From positions 1-64,000 of the forward strand of contig CAZFYZ010000001.1 in assembly GCA_964523735.1 (NCBI GenBank): a DNA stretch of 64,000 nucleotides. The letters run 5' to 3'. Origin of the DNA: CAZFYZ01 sp964523735. GTDB lineage: Bacteria; Armatimonadota; UBA5829. Position numbers and translations under genes: made by a program. Positions within the stretch are counted from its first letter, which is position 1. Each line of letters opens with the position of its first letter. Below are positions 32,209 through 39,997 of this stretch, piece after piece. The notes under the pieces are model-generated. The model was given only the letters and a program-made list of their open reading frames with translations, did not search any database and had not been told where the DNA came from.

Positions 32209-34203
32209 TTACTTAGAGTTGCCGTTTAGCGCGGATAGCTGCGCAGAGAGATAGTTGCCCTGATCCTGCAGCTTGGCCAACTGAGATTCCATCGTGTTGA
32301 ACTGCGAGTAGAGGCGAGCCTCCTGAAGCGCCAGGCGCTCCTCCATATCCGCGATGCTTTCCTCGACATCACCAATTGCGTCGGTGAGTGACTGCTCTGC
32401 CGTTGTGATTGAGCCATTGGTCGAGGTCATGTTATCGATCAAATCTCTCAGGGTGGCAGCGGCGCCCTTGGTGTAGGTCAGAGTGGCAGTCATGGGGGCG
32501 GGAGACGTGATCAGTAGCGAAATCCCCTTGGCGCTGTTCTTGACCTCATCGCCGCTCAGGGTGAGCATCTGCCCGTTTCCGGTTGCCTCCACGCCGTTGA
32601 TCGTGCCGGCCACATCCAGCCCGAGCAGGCCTTGGCCAAGGCCGCTTTCACCCGCCCATGCTCCTTCAACGGTGCATGCCTTCACATTGCCTACTCCGGT
32701 CGTGCCGGCAGTCGTATATGACAGGTTGCTGGCTACCTCGACATTGCGTTTGCTGCCAAAGCCTGTCTGACGCAGGGTCAGGTAGTTGCCGGCGCCTGTC
32801 CCGTCGGCGCCAGTGGCAAGCGCGGTGACGCCGGTCGTGTTCGAGTAGCTGTTGATCCTGTCCACCACTTCCTGCAGCGTCATGTTTTGGGTAAGCGTGA
32901 TGGTAGTGCCGTTGACGGTGAGGGTCTCATCTTGTGCCAGGTTGGCGTCCATCGCCGCCCCGGCTGTCAACTGCGCACGCTGTGCTGCCTGAGTGATCGC
33001 AACCTCCCAGGCGCTGCCCGTCGGCTTTGTGTCCGCTGTGGAGGACAGATATGTTATGTGCGCGCTGCCGGAGTCTATGCCCGCGCTGAAGACCCGCATC
33101 ACCTGCTGAGGGTTTCTGCTCAGTGCTTTGTCCAGATCAGCCTCGTTGACAACCAGATGCCCGCCGAAGTCCTGGGTTATTCCGATTGCCCCGAGAGCAT
33201 TGTAGCTGCCGCTGAGGCCTACTACCGGGTTGGTTAGCCCACTGATGATCTCAGACTGGACTCCCCTCAAACGAGAATCGCCAAAGAGAGCGCCGGTGAA
33301 CCCGCTGTCAGGATCGTAATCGAACTGGTCATCAATAGCGTCAGCCAGATCATTGTACTGGGCAACAAAGTCCTGTATGGCTTCCTTGATGGTTGCCGTG
33401 TCTCTTGCAACATCTATGCGAACTGCAGTGCCTGGGTCCGCGCCCAGCAGGTTCATCGTGACCCCCGGTATCAGGTCGGAGATGCTGTTGGAGTCCTTGT
33501 AGACAGTTATCTTGCCGGCGCCTGTTCCAAGCTCGATCTGGGCCGGGGCGGCTGCCTGGACGGGATTCTCCAGATCGAAGAGCGGTGCAACGCCCCCAGA
33601 AAGGGTTGTGGTTACGGAGAGCATCTTATTGGTCTCACCGCCCTGCGTAGCAGTGAGAAGAAGACGGTAGTCGGGTTCGCTTTCGGTGCCGCTGTTTACG
33701 ACCGTGGCCTGGACGCCGCTTCCGGCCTTGTTGATCGCGTCCTTGAGACCTGCGAGAGTATTATTGCTGGAATCCAGGGTGACTTTGAGGTTGGTCCCAT
33801 TGTTGAGAGTGATGTTGACATCGCCGGTCCCAACTACGTCGTTGAGGTTTGTGTAGACTCCCCCTTGCGAGGATACCTGGTGGTTCACCGCGCGGGAGAC
33901 TACCGTGACGTAGTAGGTGCCCGTGGCTGCCGTATTGGATGCGGAGGCAGTAAGGATGTCCGAATGGCTCGACGATGCGGTGGCAAGGCTGAAGTCCGAG
34001 GCGTCGGCAATGGCCGCCACTCTGGTCTTGACTGCGAGAATGCGCGTGTTAAGATCTTGCCAGGCAGTCAGGCGCTCTTGGTACTGGGCCTTCTGGTTCT
34101 CGAGCTGCTTCTGCGGCCTGCGCGCGTAGCCCATGATCTTTGAGATAATATCGTCCGTTTGGAGGCCCGATACAAGACCATTGACGGACATCATTCCAGC
34201 CAT
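32209..34203 (-). CDS. fliD: Flagellar hook-associated protein 2 (filament cap) FliD
   Basis: 664 residues, longer than the 450-500 common in enterobacteria; the extra length is in the variable middle. The N-terminal coiled-coil part is typical: VNGLVSGLQTDDIISKIMGY, then RRPQKQLENQKAQYQERLTA. The C-terminus has the matching coiled coil (DAIGDVEESIADMEERLALQ). FliD forms the cap under which flagellin subunits fold. It is followed by fliS and the fliT-like gene. Confidence 0.95.
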   Translation of the reverse strand: MAGMMSVNGLVSGLQTDDIISKIMGYARRPQKQLENQKAQYQERLTAWQDLNTRILAVKTRVAAIADASDFSLATASSSHSDILTASASNTAATGTYYVTVVSRAVNHQVSSQGGVYTNLNDVVGTGDVNITLNNGTNLKVTLDSSNNTLAGLKDAINKAGSGVQATVVNSGTESEPDYRLLLTATQGGETNKMLSVTTTLSGGVAPLFDLENPVQAAAPAQIELGTGAGKITVYKDSNSISDLIPGVTMNLLGADPGTAVRIDVARDTATIKEAIQDFVAQYNDLADAIDDQFDYDPDSGFTGALFGDSRLRGVQSEIISGLTNPVVGLSGSYNALGAIGITQDFGGHLVVNEADLDKALSRNPQQVMRVFSAGIDSGSAHITYLSSTADTKPTGSAWEVAITQAAQRAQLTAGAAMDANLAQDETLTVNGTTITLTQNMTLQEVVDRINSYSNTTGVTALATGADGTGAGNYLTLRQTGFGSKRNVEVASNLSYTTAGTTGVGNVKACTVEGAWAGESGLGQGLLGLDVAGTINGVEATGNGQMLTLSGDEVKNSAKGISLLITSPAPMTATLTYTKGAAATLRDLIDNMTSTNGSITTAEQSLTDAIGDVEESIADMEERLALQEARLYSQFNTMESQLAKLQDQGNYLSAQLSALNGNSK

Positions 34204-34363
34204 CTTGATCCCTCGTTTTTGGAGTGCCGGTTAGCGGCTAGAGGCTAGAACGTCGCCCTCTCGGGGATGCCTAACCTCCAGCACCAAGAACTCAGCCTGC
34301 GGGCCGCTCTCGAGCGACGAAGAATCCGGTTTTGCAGCCACGTCGGCTTTGCACTCTAATAAG

Positions 34364-34392
34364 AGGCTGGGCCGGAAATACCGGCCCAGCCT
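34364..34392 (-). terminator. Terminator of flagellin gene 1
   Basis: AGGCTGGGCCGG and CCGGCCCAGCCT form a perfect 12-pair stem with loop AAATA (TATTT on the minus strand), nine bases past the flagellin stop. On the minus strand it is followed by CTTATTAG, a weak T tract. It separates the flagellin gene from fliD. Confidence 0.75.
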
Positions 34393-34401
34393 GGCAATCG
34401 C

Positions 34402-35838
34402 TTAGCGAAGAAGCGAAAGCAGATTCTGAGGAGCCTGGTTGGCCTGAGCAAGCATCGCAACGCCTGCCTGATTCAGAATCTGATACTTGGTGAAGTTCAC
34501 CATCTCGGCGGCCATGTCCGTGTCGCGAATCGTGGACTCGGAAGCCGCGATGTTCTCCTTGGCTACGGTCAAGCTGTTGATCGAGGACTCGAAGACGTTC
34601 TTCTGAGTCGCACCCAGGTTCGCTCTGACCGTTGAGATATCGGAGATCGCCTGGTCGATGATCTTCAGCGCGTTCGTGGCTGAGCTGGTCACGTCAACGT
34701 TAGCCAGCGTCATCCCTGAGACCGCGCCCGCTCCGAGGCTCATGGTGTCGGTCGAAGCGATGTTGACCGTTCTCGTCTGATCGGCGTAAGCACCGACCTG
34801 GAACTTCAGCGAACCGCTCGCGGTTGTGAACTGAGCGCCGAGGTCAGCTACCGCCGAGGCGGCTGCCGCAGTCAGAGAGATCGAGTTGCCAAGGCTGTCC
34901 TTGAGCTGGGTTCCGGTGCCGGAGGTCCAGCTTGTGTCTGACACGTTTCCACCCAGTCCGCCGGAGTGTGTGACCGTGGCGGCCACATTCACGCCAGCAT
35001 CGGAGGCGGCAAGCGCGCCACCCACGTTGAAGCCGGCGCCGTTGGTAACCGAGATTGTCGCCGCGCTGCCATACTCGGCGCTAGTGAGCGTGATCGTACC
35101 GGTGCCGCCCAAGCCAGCGGTGACACCAGTCGTGTCGGTCTTGGCGTTGATTGCGGCAGCCAGCTGCGTGACGGTCATCGTCGCGGTGTAATTGATCTGA
35201 ACGGTGTTGCCCTTGCCTGTGAGCATGAACGAACCGTCAGTGCCGCCCAGCGCAACTGTGTCATTGGCGCCGAAGGATTTGCTGAGGATGGTCGCCTTCT
35301 CAGCGGCCGTCGTGACGTTGACGCTAACTGTGTCGGAAACGGCAAGCGTGCTGGAGTAGTTCATGTTGGCTGCCGTCACGGACGAGCCCGTGATGGTGGC
35401 CTTGATACCGGCAGAGCCGTCCAGCAGTTTCTTGTTTCCGAACTGGGTCTCGCTGGAGATCTTGTTGATCGACGCGAGGGCGTTGGTGATCTGGGACTGG
35501 TCAGCGGCGATGGCTGCTGTGTCGTTGGCGCCGGTGTTCGCTGCGTGCACCGCCAGGTCTCTCATAGAACGCAGAAGGTTGTTGACCTCGTTGAGGGCGC
35601 CTTCTGTGGTCTTGACCATGTTGACCGCGTCACCCGCATTCTGAATGGCCTGCTGCAGGCCGCTCACCTGGGCTCGCAGTTTCTCGGAAATAACAAGTCC
35701 TGCCGGGTCATCACCGGCGGAGTTGATCTTGAAACCCGAGGACAAGCGCTCAATGCTCTTGGAAAGAGCGCTGTCAGTGCCCGCCAGATTGCGGCTTGCT
35801 GTCAAAGCAGCAGAGTTGAGGTTGATTCTGAGACTCAT
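34402..35838 (-). CDS. Flagellin 1
   Basis: 478 residues from ATG 35838, seven bases after GGGAGGA. The conserved D0/D1 ends are clear: MSLRINLNSAALTASRNLAG, then KSIERLSSGFKINSAGDDPA, and at the C-terminus ESTIRDTDMAAEMVNFTKYQ with QAPQNLLSLLR. The middle is variable, Ala/Thr/Gly-rich. It is the structural subunit of the filament. It is the downstream copy of two flagellin genes, each with its own terminator. The first helical ends are highly similar to flagellin 2, while the middle diverges. Confidence 0.95.
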   Translation of the reverse strand: MSLRINLNSAALTASRNLAGTDSALSKSIERLSSGFKINSAGDDPAGLVISEKLRAQVSGLQQAIQNAGDAVNMVKTTEGALNEVNNLLRSMRDLAVHAANTGANDTAAIAADQSQITNALASINKISSETQFGNKKLLDGSAGIKATITGSSVTAANMNYSSTLAVSDTVSVNVTTAAEKATILSKSFGANDTVALGGTDGSFMLTGKGNTVQINYTATMTVTQLAAAINAKTDTTGVTAGLGGTGTITLTSAEYGSAATISVTNGAGFNVGGALAASDAGVNVAATVTHSGGLGGNVSDTSWTSGTGTQLKDSLGNSISLTAAAASAVADLGAQFTTASGSLKFQVGAYADQTRTVNIASTDTMSLGAGAVSGMTLANVDVTSSATNALKIIDQAISDISTVRANLGATQKNVFESSINSLTVAKENIAASESTIRDTDMAAEMVNFTKYQILNQAGVAMLAQANQAPQNLLSLLR

Positions 35839-35862
35839 AGCGATTCCTCCCTGAAATGCTAT

Positions 35863-35903
35863 CGCCAATCCATGGCGCATCGGCTCTTAGCCGACAAACG
35901 TTG
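35863..35903 (-). promoter_or_regulatory. Possible sigma-28 promoter and GGA-loop hairpin before flagellin 1
   Basis: CAACGTTT, 11 bases, GCCGATGC on the minus strand (35903-35877) resembles the sigma-28 consensus TAAAGTTT-N11-GCCGATAA. Directly after it, CGCCA-TGGAT-TGGCG (35877-35863) is a five-pair hairpin with GGA in its loop, the form bound by CsrA. The two overlap at one base, so transcription from this promoter would start inside the hairpin. Both cannot be fully functional unless a second, upstream promoter exists. Confidence 0.35.
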
Positions 35904-36270
35904 GGCGGCTAGTTCTCTACCAGGCTTGCCATCGGCTGCCCCGTAATACTCCGGAAGCCTGGGCCCGCTCAGCTGACATGGAAACCATGTCCGCAGCGGG
36001 CGGACGACCATCCTTGAGCCCGATCCGCTGCCGCCATCCGACGCATTTCAGTAAGGGTACTCCACGTAGAAGTATCGACCTTGGTGCGGCGGCACTTGAG
36101 CTGCTCGCGGAGCCGGGCCAGTTCTGTCGGCCTGAATGGTTCTCAATCTACCATTTGCTTCTTCCATGAGAGACCGCTCGCAATAACACCAGATTTTCAA
36201 AAAAATCACTGCGTGCCATGGGCCATCCGAGTGGCGCCAGTTGGTCGCGCGTCGCCTGCCTCGCCGCCAC
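35904..36270. other. Intergenic stretch between the flagellin genes
   Basis: About 370 bases with no coding sequence that I can support. It contains short T and A runs around 36193-36206 and the palindromic ACATGGAAACCATGT near 35975. It is probably the upstream region of flagellin 1. Confidence 0.4.
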
Positions 36271-36312
36271 CAAAAAGGCGGGCGCCGAACTCCAAAGGAG
36301 CCCGGCGCCCGG
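36271..36312 (-). terminator. Rho-independent terminator of flagellin gene 2
   Basis: On the minus strand CGGGCGCCG pairs with CGGCGCCCG (nine pairs), extended by CTCC/GGAG around a three-base TTT loop, then GCC and TTTTT. It is the clearest rho-independent terminator in the window, 28 bases past the flagellin 2 stop. Confidence 0.85.
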
Positions 36313-36339
36313 TTGAGAATGAGGTCCTGGTTGTTCTGC

Positions 36340-37773
36340 TTATTGAAGGAGTTTGAGCAGAGTCTGGGGTGTCATATTGGCTTGCGCAAGCATAGAGGTG
36401 CCAGCTTGCTGCAGGATCTGGAATCTGGTGAGGTTGACGACCTCGGAAGCCATGTCCGTGTCTCGGATGGTGGACTCCGACGCCGCGATGTTCTCCTGCG
36501 CGATGGTCAAGCTTGTAATGCTCGACTCGAAGACGTTCTTCTGCGTCGCTCCCAGGTTGGCTCTGATGGTGGTGATGTCCTTGATCGCCTGGTCGAGGAT
36601 GAGCAGGGCGCTTGTTGGATTGTCTCTAACATCGACATCGGCGAGCGTCTTGCCCGATACCGCACCCGCGCCCAACTGGTTCGCAGCTGTCGATTGCATG
36701 CTGATTTCCCTGGTCTGCCCTGCATAGGCGCCAACCTGGAATACCAGCGATCCTCTGGCGACAGTGAACTGCTGTCCGAGATCAGCAACAGTCGATCCGG
36801 CAGCCGTTGTGAGGGCAATCATGTTGCCGAGGCTATCCATAAGAGTCGTGCCGTAGCCCGACGTCCAGCTGGCATCGGACACGTTGCCGCCTGTTCCACC
36901 GGTATGGGTAACCGTAGCCGCGGCGTTCACGCCCTTCGCGCTTGCCGAGAGCGCGCCGCCAGCGAGGATGTCTCCACCGCCGGTGATGCTTATCTCGGCA
37001 TTAGTGCCGTACTCCGCACTCTTGAGTGTAATGACACCCGATCCATTCACTGTGGCCGCTATGCCTGTCGTCCCCGATTGGCCGTTGATGATGCTAGCCA
37101 ACTGAGAGACCGTCATGGTTGCGGAATAGGCGATCTGAACCGTGTTGTCGTTGCCTTTCAGGCTGAACGTTCCCGTGGCGCCAATGGCTGCCGCGTCGTT
37201 GGCTCCGAAAGCCTTGGTAAGAACGGTAGCCTGAGCGGCGGCGGTTGTGACATTGACGCTTACTGCGTCTGTGTCTGCAAGGGTAAGAGCGTAGTTCAGA
37301 TTCGCCGCCGTGGTCTGGGTGCCGGTGATGGTGGCCATGACCCCGGCCGATCCATCCAGCAGTTTCTTGTTGCCGAACTGAGTCTCACTGGCGACCTTGT
37401 TGATCGAGGCAATCGCGTTGGTAATCTGTGCCTGGTCGGCTGCGATTGCCGCATCATCATTGGCGCCCGTGTTCGCTGCGTGTACGGCGAGGTCTCTCAT
37501 GGAACGCAGCAAGCTGCTTACCTCGTTGAGGGCGCCTTCGGTGGTCTTCACCATGTTGACTGCATCGCCGGCATTCTTGATGGCTTGCTCGAGGCCGCTC
37601 ACCTGGGCTCGCAGTTTCTCTGAGATTACAAGCCCCGCCGGGTCGTCGGCCGCGCAATTGATCTTGAATCCAGACGACAGCCGTTCGATCGTCTTGCCGA
37701 GGTTCCTATCGGTGCCGGCCAGGGTTCGGTGTGCGGCCAGTGCCGACGTATTCAGGTTGATTCTGAGGCTCAC
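36340..37773 (-). CDS. Flagellin 2
   Basis: 477 residues. The start is GTG 37773, nine bases after AAGGAGGA. Ends are typical flagellin: MSLRINLNTSALAAHRTLAG, KTIERLSSGFKINCAADDPA, and ESTIRDTDMASEVVNLTRFQ with MTPQTLLKLLQ. A cysteine lies in the N-terminal D1 region (KINCAADD) where flagellin 1 has serine; cysteine is unusual in bacterial flagellins. It precedes flagellin 1 in the transcription direction, with its own sigma-28-like promoter and a GGA-loop hairpin in its leader. Confidence 0.95.
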   Translation of the reverse strand: MSLRINLNTSALAAHRTLAGTDRNLGKTIERLSSGFKINCAADDPAGLVISEKLRAQVSGLEQAIKNAGDAVNMVKTTEGALNEVSSLLRSMRDLAVHAANTGANDDAAIAADQAQITNAIASINKVASETQFGNKKLLDGSAGVMATITGTQTTAANLNYALTLADTDAVSVNVTTAAAQATVLTKAFGANDAAAIGATGTFSLKGNDNTVQIAYSATMTVSQLASIINGQSGTTGIAATVNGSGVITLKSAEYGTNAEISITGGGDILAGGALSASAKGVNAAATVTHTGGTGGNVSDASWTSGYGTTLMDSLGNMIALTTAAGSTVADLGQQFTVARGSLVFQVGAYAGQTREISMQSTAANQLGAGAVSGKTLADVDVRDNPTSALLILDQAIKDITTIRANLGATQKNVFESSITSLTIAQENIAASESTIRDTDMASEVVNLTRFQILQQAGTSMLAQANMTPQTLLKLLQ

Positions 37774-37782
37774 TTTGGTCTT

Positions 37783-37832
37783 TCCTCCTTGAACGATTGC
37801 TCGTTGTCCTGTCGCGACTGACTTCCTGTCAG
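37783..37832 (-). promoter_or_regulatory. Likely CsrA-binding leader of flagellin 2
   Basis: CTGAC-AGGAA-GTCAG (37832-37818) is a short hairpin with GGA in its five-base loop, the best-known CsrA target form. A second GGA overlaps the ribosome site AAGGAGG (37790-37784), and another AGGA lies between them. This two-site layout resembles the hag leader of Bacillus subtilis, where CsrA blocks flagellin translation until FliW takes CsrA away. csrA and fliW lie 430 and 680 bases upstream. Confidence 0.55.
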
Positions 37833-37880
37833 CTCAAGGACGTTTACGGCGCCTGCCGGAGCAGGCTTCTCCTACCTACT

Positions 37881-37908
37881 ACATCGACTACGTGCGGACG
37901 CGGCATTA
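37881..37908 (-). promoter_or_regulatory. Sigma-28-like promoter of flagellin 2
   Basis: TAATGCCG, 12 bases, GTCGATGT on the minus strand. The same architecture (TAAA, 16 bases, GTCGAT) occurs before flgF at 46818-46845. It would give a leader of about 100 bases containing the GGA hairpin. The match to TAAA-N15-GCCGATAA is partial. The rest of the 427-base gap to csrA shows nothing else clear. Confidence 0.4.
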
Positions 37909-38200
37909 GCATCTTTTTTGGGAATTTCAGGGGTGCCAGGAGGCCTAGCTGATCCACGCTCTACACCTTGCTTGAGTCCGTCTGCGCTGAGTAGCGGCAG
38001 CATATCGAAGCGCCGCGCCTGGGCATTCGGTAGGGCACGGCTGCCAATGCTGTGCGGGGTGGTGGGAGTTGGCCAGCGTGGATGGTTCTAGATGAGACGT
38101 GATGAGCTGGTCCGGACGTGACAGAGGGTGGTACCGTACTTAGGTATCAGACGGCACAGAAGGCAGGAAGATGGCCAGGCTAGCCTCTTGCGGATGGATT

Positions 38201-38425
38201 CTAGGCTTCTCCAAGGGCTTTGGAGACCGCATCCACTGAGGCCTCGCCGGCCGCTCTTACGTTTTCTGCCCTAATCTGGTCCAAGAGTTCCTTGCGGTGC
38301 ACCGGTATCGACTTAGGCGCGTTGATGCCCAGCCGCACCTGGTCACCCCTTACTTCGATGACCAGAAGCTCGATGTTGTCGTTGATGATGATCGACTGCC
38401 CGACCTTCCTGGCTAGAACTAACAT
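38201..38425 (-). CDS. csrA: Carbon storage regulator CsrA (translational repressor)
   Basis: 74 residues, typical length. MLVLARKVGQSIIINDNIEL and VRLGINAPKSIPVHRKEL are hallmark CsrA sequences, including the RNA-binding L4 and the GINAPK...VHR strand. CsrA dimers bind GGA motifs in mRNA leaders and block ribosome access. It lies 30 bases after fliW, and the next genes are two flagellins with GGA-containing leaders. FliW binds CsrA and relieves repression, so the set forms a feedback switch tying flagellin translation to its export. Confidence 0.97.
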   Translation of the reverse strand: MLVLARKVGQSIIINDNIELLVIEVRGDQVRLGINAPKSIPVHRKELLDQIRAENVRAAGEASVDAVSKALGEA

Positions 38426-38455
38426 CTTGAGTGCTTCCTTTCACTCGTGCGGCCC

Positions 38456-38935
38456 CTAGGCCGCCTTGACGACTGCCTTCTCCCCGGCATTCTCGCTGTT
38501 CTCGCTTTCCATATTTACCACAAGTGGGTGCTTTACCGAATAGCGATTGTCCTGAAGCACCACCTGCAGGCCGATCAGCTCCTCCGAGTTGATCACGACA
38601 GGCGCTGCAAGATTGATCGATAGTTCGCGCCCGCCCTCGCCGACAGTAACGATAGTCAGCACAATGGCATCGTCCGCGTTCTCCAGGTGCAGCATCTCTG
38701 CTTCGGCATCCGGCACCTCGATCTCGTAGTCAGCGAAGAATCTCGATGGATCGACGACCACGAACGCCAGGCCCGGCTCATCGATCGACTGAAGCCATCT
38801 CAGGCTTGTGTCCGGACGGTGCTGCATCAGGCAGTAGTCCTTGTAGTCCTCGAAGCCGATCGGACCTTTCAGCATCTTGATGATCGAGGAGTCGTCGATT
38901 TCGAGTACACCGAATCTTGTCGTTTCTACTTTCAT
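38456..38935 (-). CDS. fliW: Flagellar assembly factor FliW
   Basis: 159 residues from ATG 38935, five bases after GGAGG (an upstream ATG 38956 would add seven residues and touch flgL). MKVETTRFGVLEIDDSSIIK, then GPIGFEDYKDYCLMQ and SLRWLQSIDEPGLAFVVVDP are typical FliW sequences. FliW binds either flagellin or CsrA in the cytoplasm; free FliW releases flagellin mRNA from CsrA. The fliW-csrA order is the standard one. Confidence 0.97.
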   Translation of the reverse strand: MKVETTRFGVLEIDDSSIIKMLKGPIGFEDYKDYCLMQHRPDTSLRWLQSIDEPGLAFVVVDPSRFFADYEIEVPDAEAEMLHLENADDAIVLTIVTVGEGGRELSINLAAPVVINSEELIGLQVVLQDNRYSVKHPLVVNMESENSENAGEKAVVKAA

Positions 38936-38955
38936 CTTAACCTCCATTGCCCTCA

Positions 38956-39873
38956 TTAACCGAGTGTCTGAGCGCTGGTTAGCGCGAGACTAAGGACTTG
39001 TTGAGTGACCGCCAGGGCTGCTTTATACACGTTCTGCTGGGCTGCCAGATCTATGGTGGCCTGCACCAGGTCGATGTCCTCTGTTTCAGAAAGCAGCGTT
39101 CTTAGGCGATCAGTTGTCTCCGATATCATTGTGGAAGCGTTATCCATTCGCGCGGAAACAGAACCAAGGTTCGCTTCCGCCGCGAGCAAGTTATCATAGT
39201 TTGCGTCAATGTTGTCCAACTGAGCGCTGATCAGATCCTCGTCGCCTGACTGGATGGCGTCTCGCAGCTGCGTCACCATAGTGAACAGATCAGTGGTGCC
39301 CGCACCTGCCGATCCATCGAAGTTGAACAGCTTGTTACCCGGAACGTTGACCGTAAGGCTTACCCAGCCCAGCACTTGGGTCTGCTTATAGCTAGAGTTC
39401 CCCTGGTAAGCATAGGGCGGACTGCCGGCCTGTTCGGCCAGCGGAGCCGTATTGGTCTTTGTTCCGCTGAACACATACTGGTCCATGTATTTCGTGTTGG
39501 CCAAATCAGCCATCTGGTCCAGTATGTTATTCAGTTGCGTCACGTTCGTCTCAGCAGCGGTGCCGGTGTAATCCGGCTTCGTAGCGCTCACTGCGATGTC
39601 TCTGGCGGAACGCACCAGGGTAACCAGATCCCCGATTGCATTGGCACTTGCGTCCACCATTGGCTGCGTGACGGTAATATTATCGGCTAGCTGCCTTGTG
39701 TTACTTATAGCAGCGCGCAAACTCAATGCCCTACTTGTTCCAGAAACGTCGTCGGATGCTTTCTGGATCCGCTTCCCGCTGGCCGCCTGGCTCTGTAATG
39801 CAGTCAGTCTGCTGCTCGAGAGGCTCAGGTAGGACTGAGTGTTTCTGATCTGCTGATTGAGTGATGTTCTCAT
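38956..39873 (-). CDS. flgL: Flagellar hook-associated protein 3 (FlgL)
   Basis: 305 residues. The flagellin-like N-terminus reads MRTSLNQQIRNTQSYLSLSS with KRIQKASDDVSGTSRALSLR; the C-terminal helix reads IDLAAQQNVYKAALAVTQQV. FlgL forms the second of two junction rings between hook and filament. It comes after flgK, as usual, with a repeat element in the 124-base gap. fliW follows 20 bases downstream. Confidence 0.93.
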   Translation of the reverse strand: MRTSLNQQIRNTQSYLSLSSSRLTALQSQAASGKRIQKASDDVSGTSRALSLRAAISNTRQLADNITVTQPMVDASANAIGDLVTLVRSARDIAVSATKPDYTGTAAETNVTQLNNILDQMADLANTKYMDQYVFSGTKTNTAPLAEQAGSPPYAYQGNSSYKQTQVLGWVSLTVNVPGNKLFNFDGSAGAGTTDLFTMVTQLRDAIQSGDEDLISAQLDNIDANYDNLLAAEANLGSVSARMDNASTMISETTDRLRTLLSETEDIDLVQATIDLAAQQNVYKAALAVTQQVLSLALTSAQTLG

Positions 39874-39903
39874 ATGGCTTACCTACTGGGGCTGTTGCGG
39901 AGC

Positions 39904-39954
39904 TGTAGCGGGCGTCTCTGACGCCCCTGGGAGGCGTCGGAGACGCCTGCTACA
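39904..39954. repeat. Dispersed repeat family B, copy 2 (imperfect hairpin) between flgL and flgK
   Basis: Two arms of about 21 bases, beginning TGTAGCGGGCGTCTC and ending GAGACGCCTGCTACA, form an imperfect hairpin around CCTGG-GA. 39905-39930 is identical, in reverse complement, to 11141-11166 (26 bases). It sits inside the flagellar operon gap and could affect mRNA stability between flgK and flgL. Confidence 0.8.
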
Positions 39955-39997
39955 ACTGCGGATCACAGAAGAGCGATCTATCGCAACTGCCTCCTAC

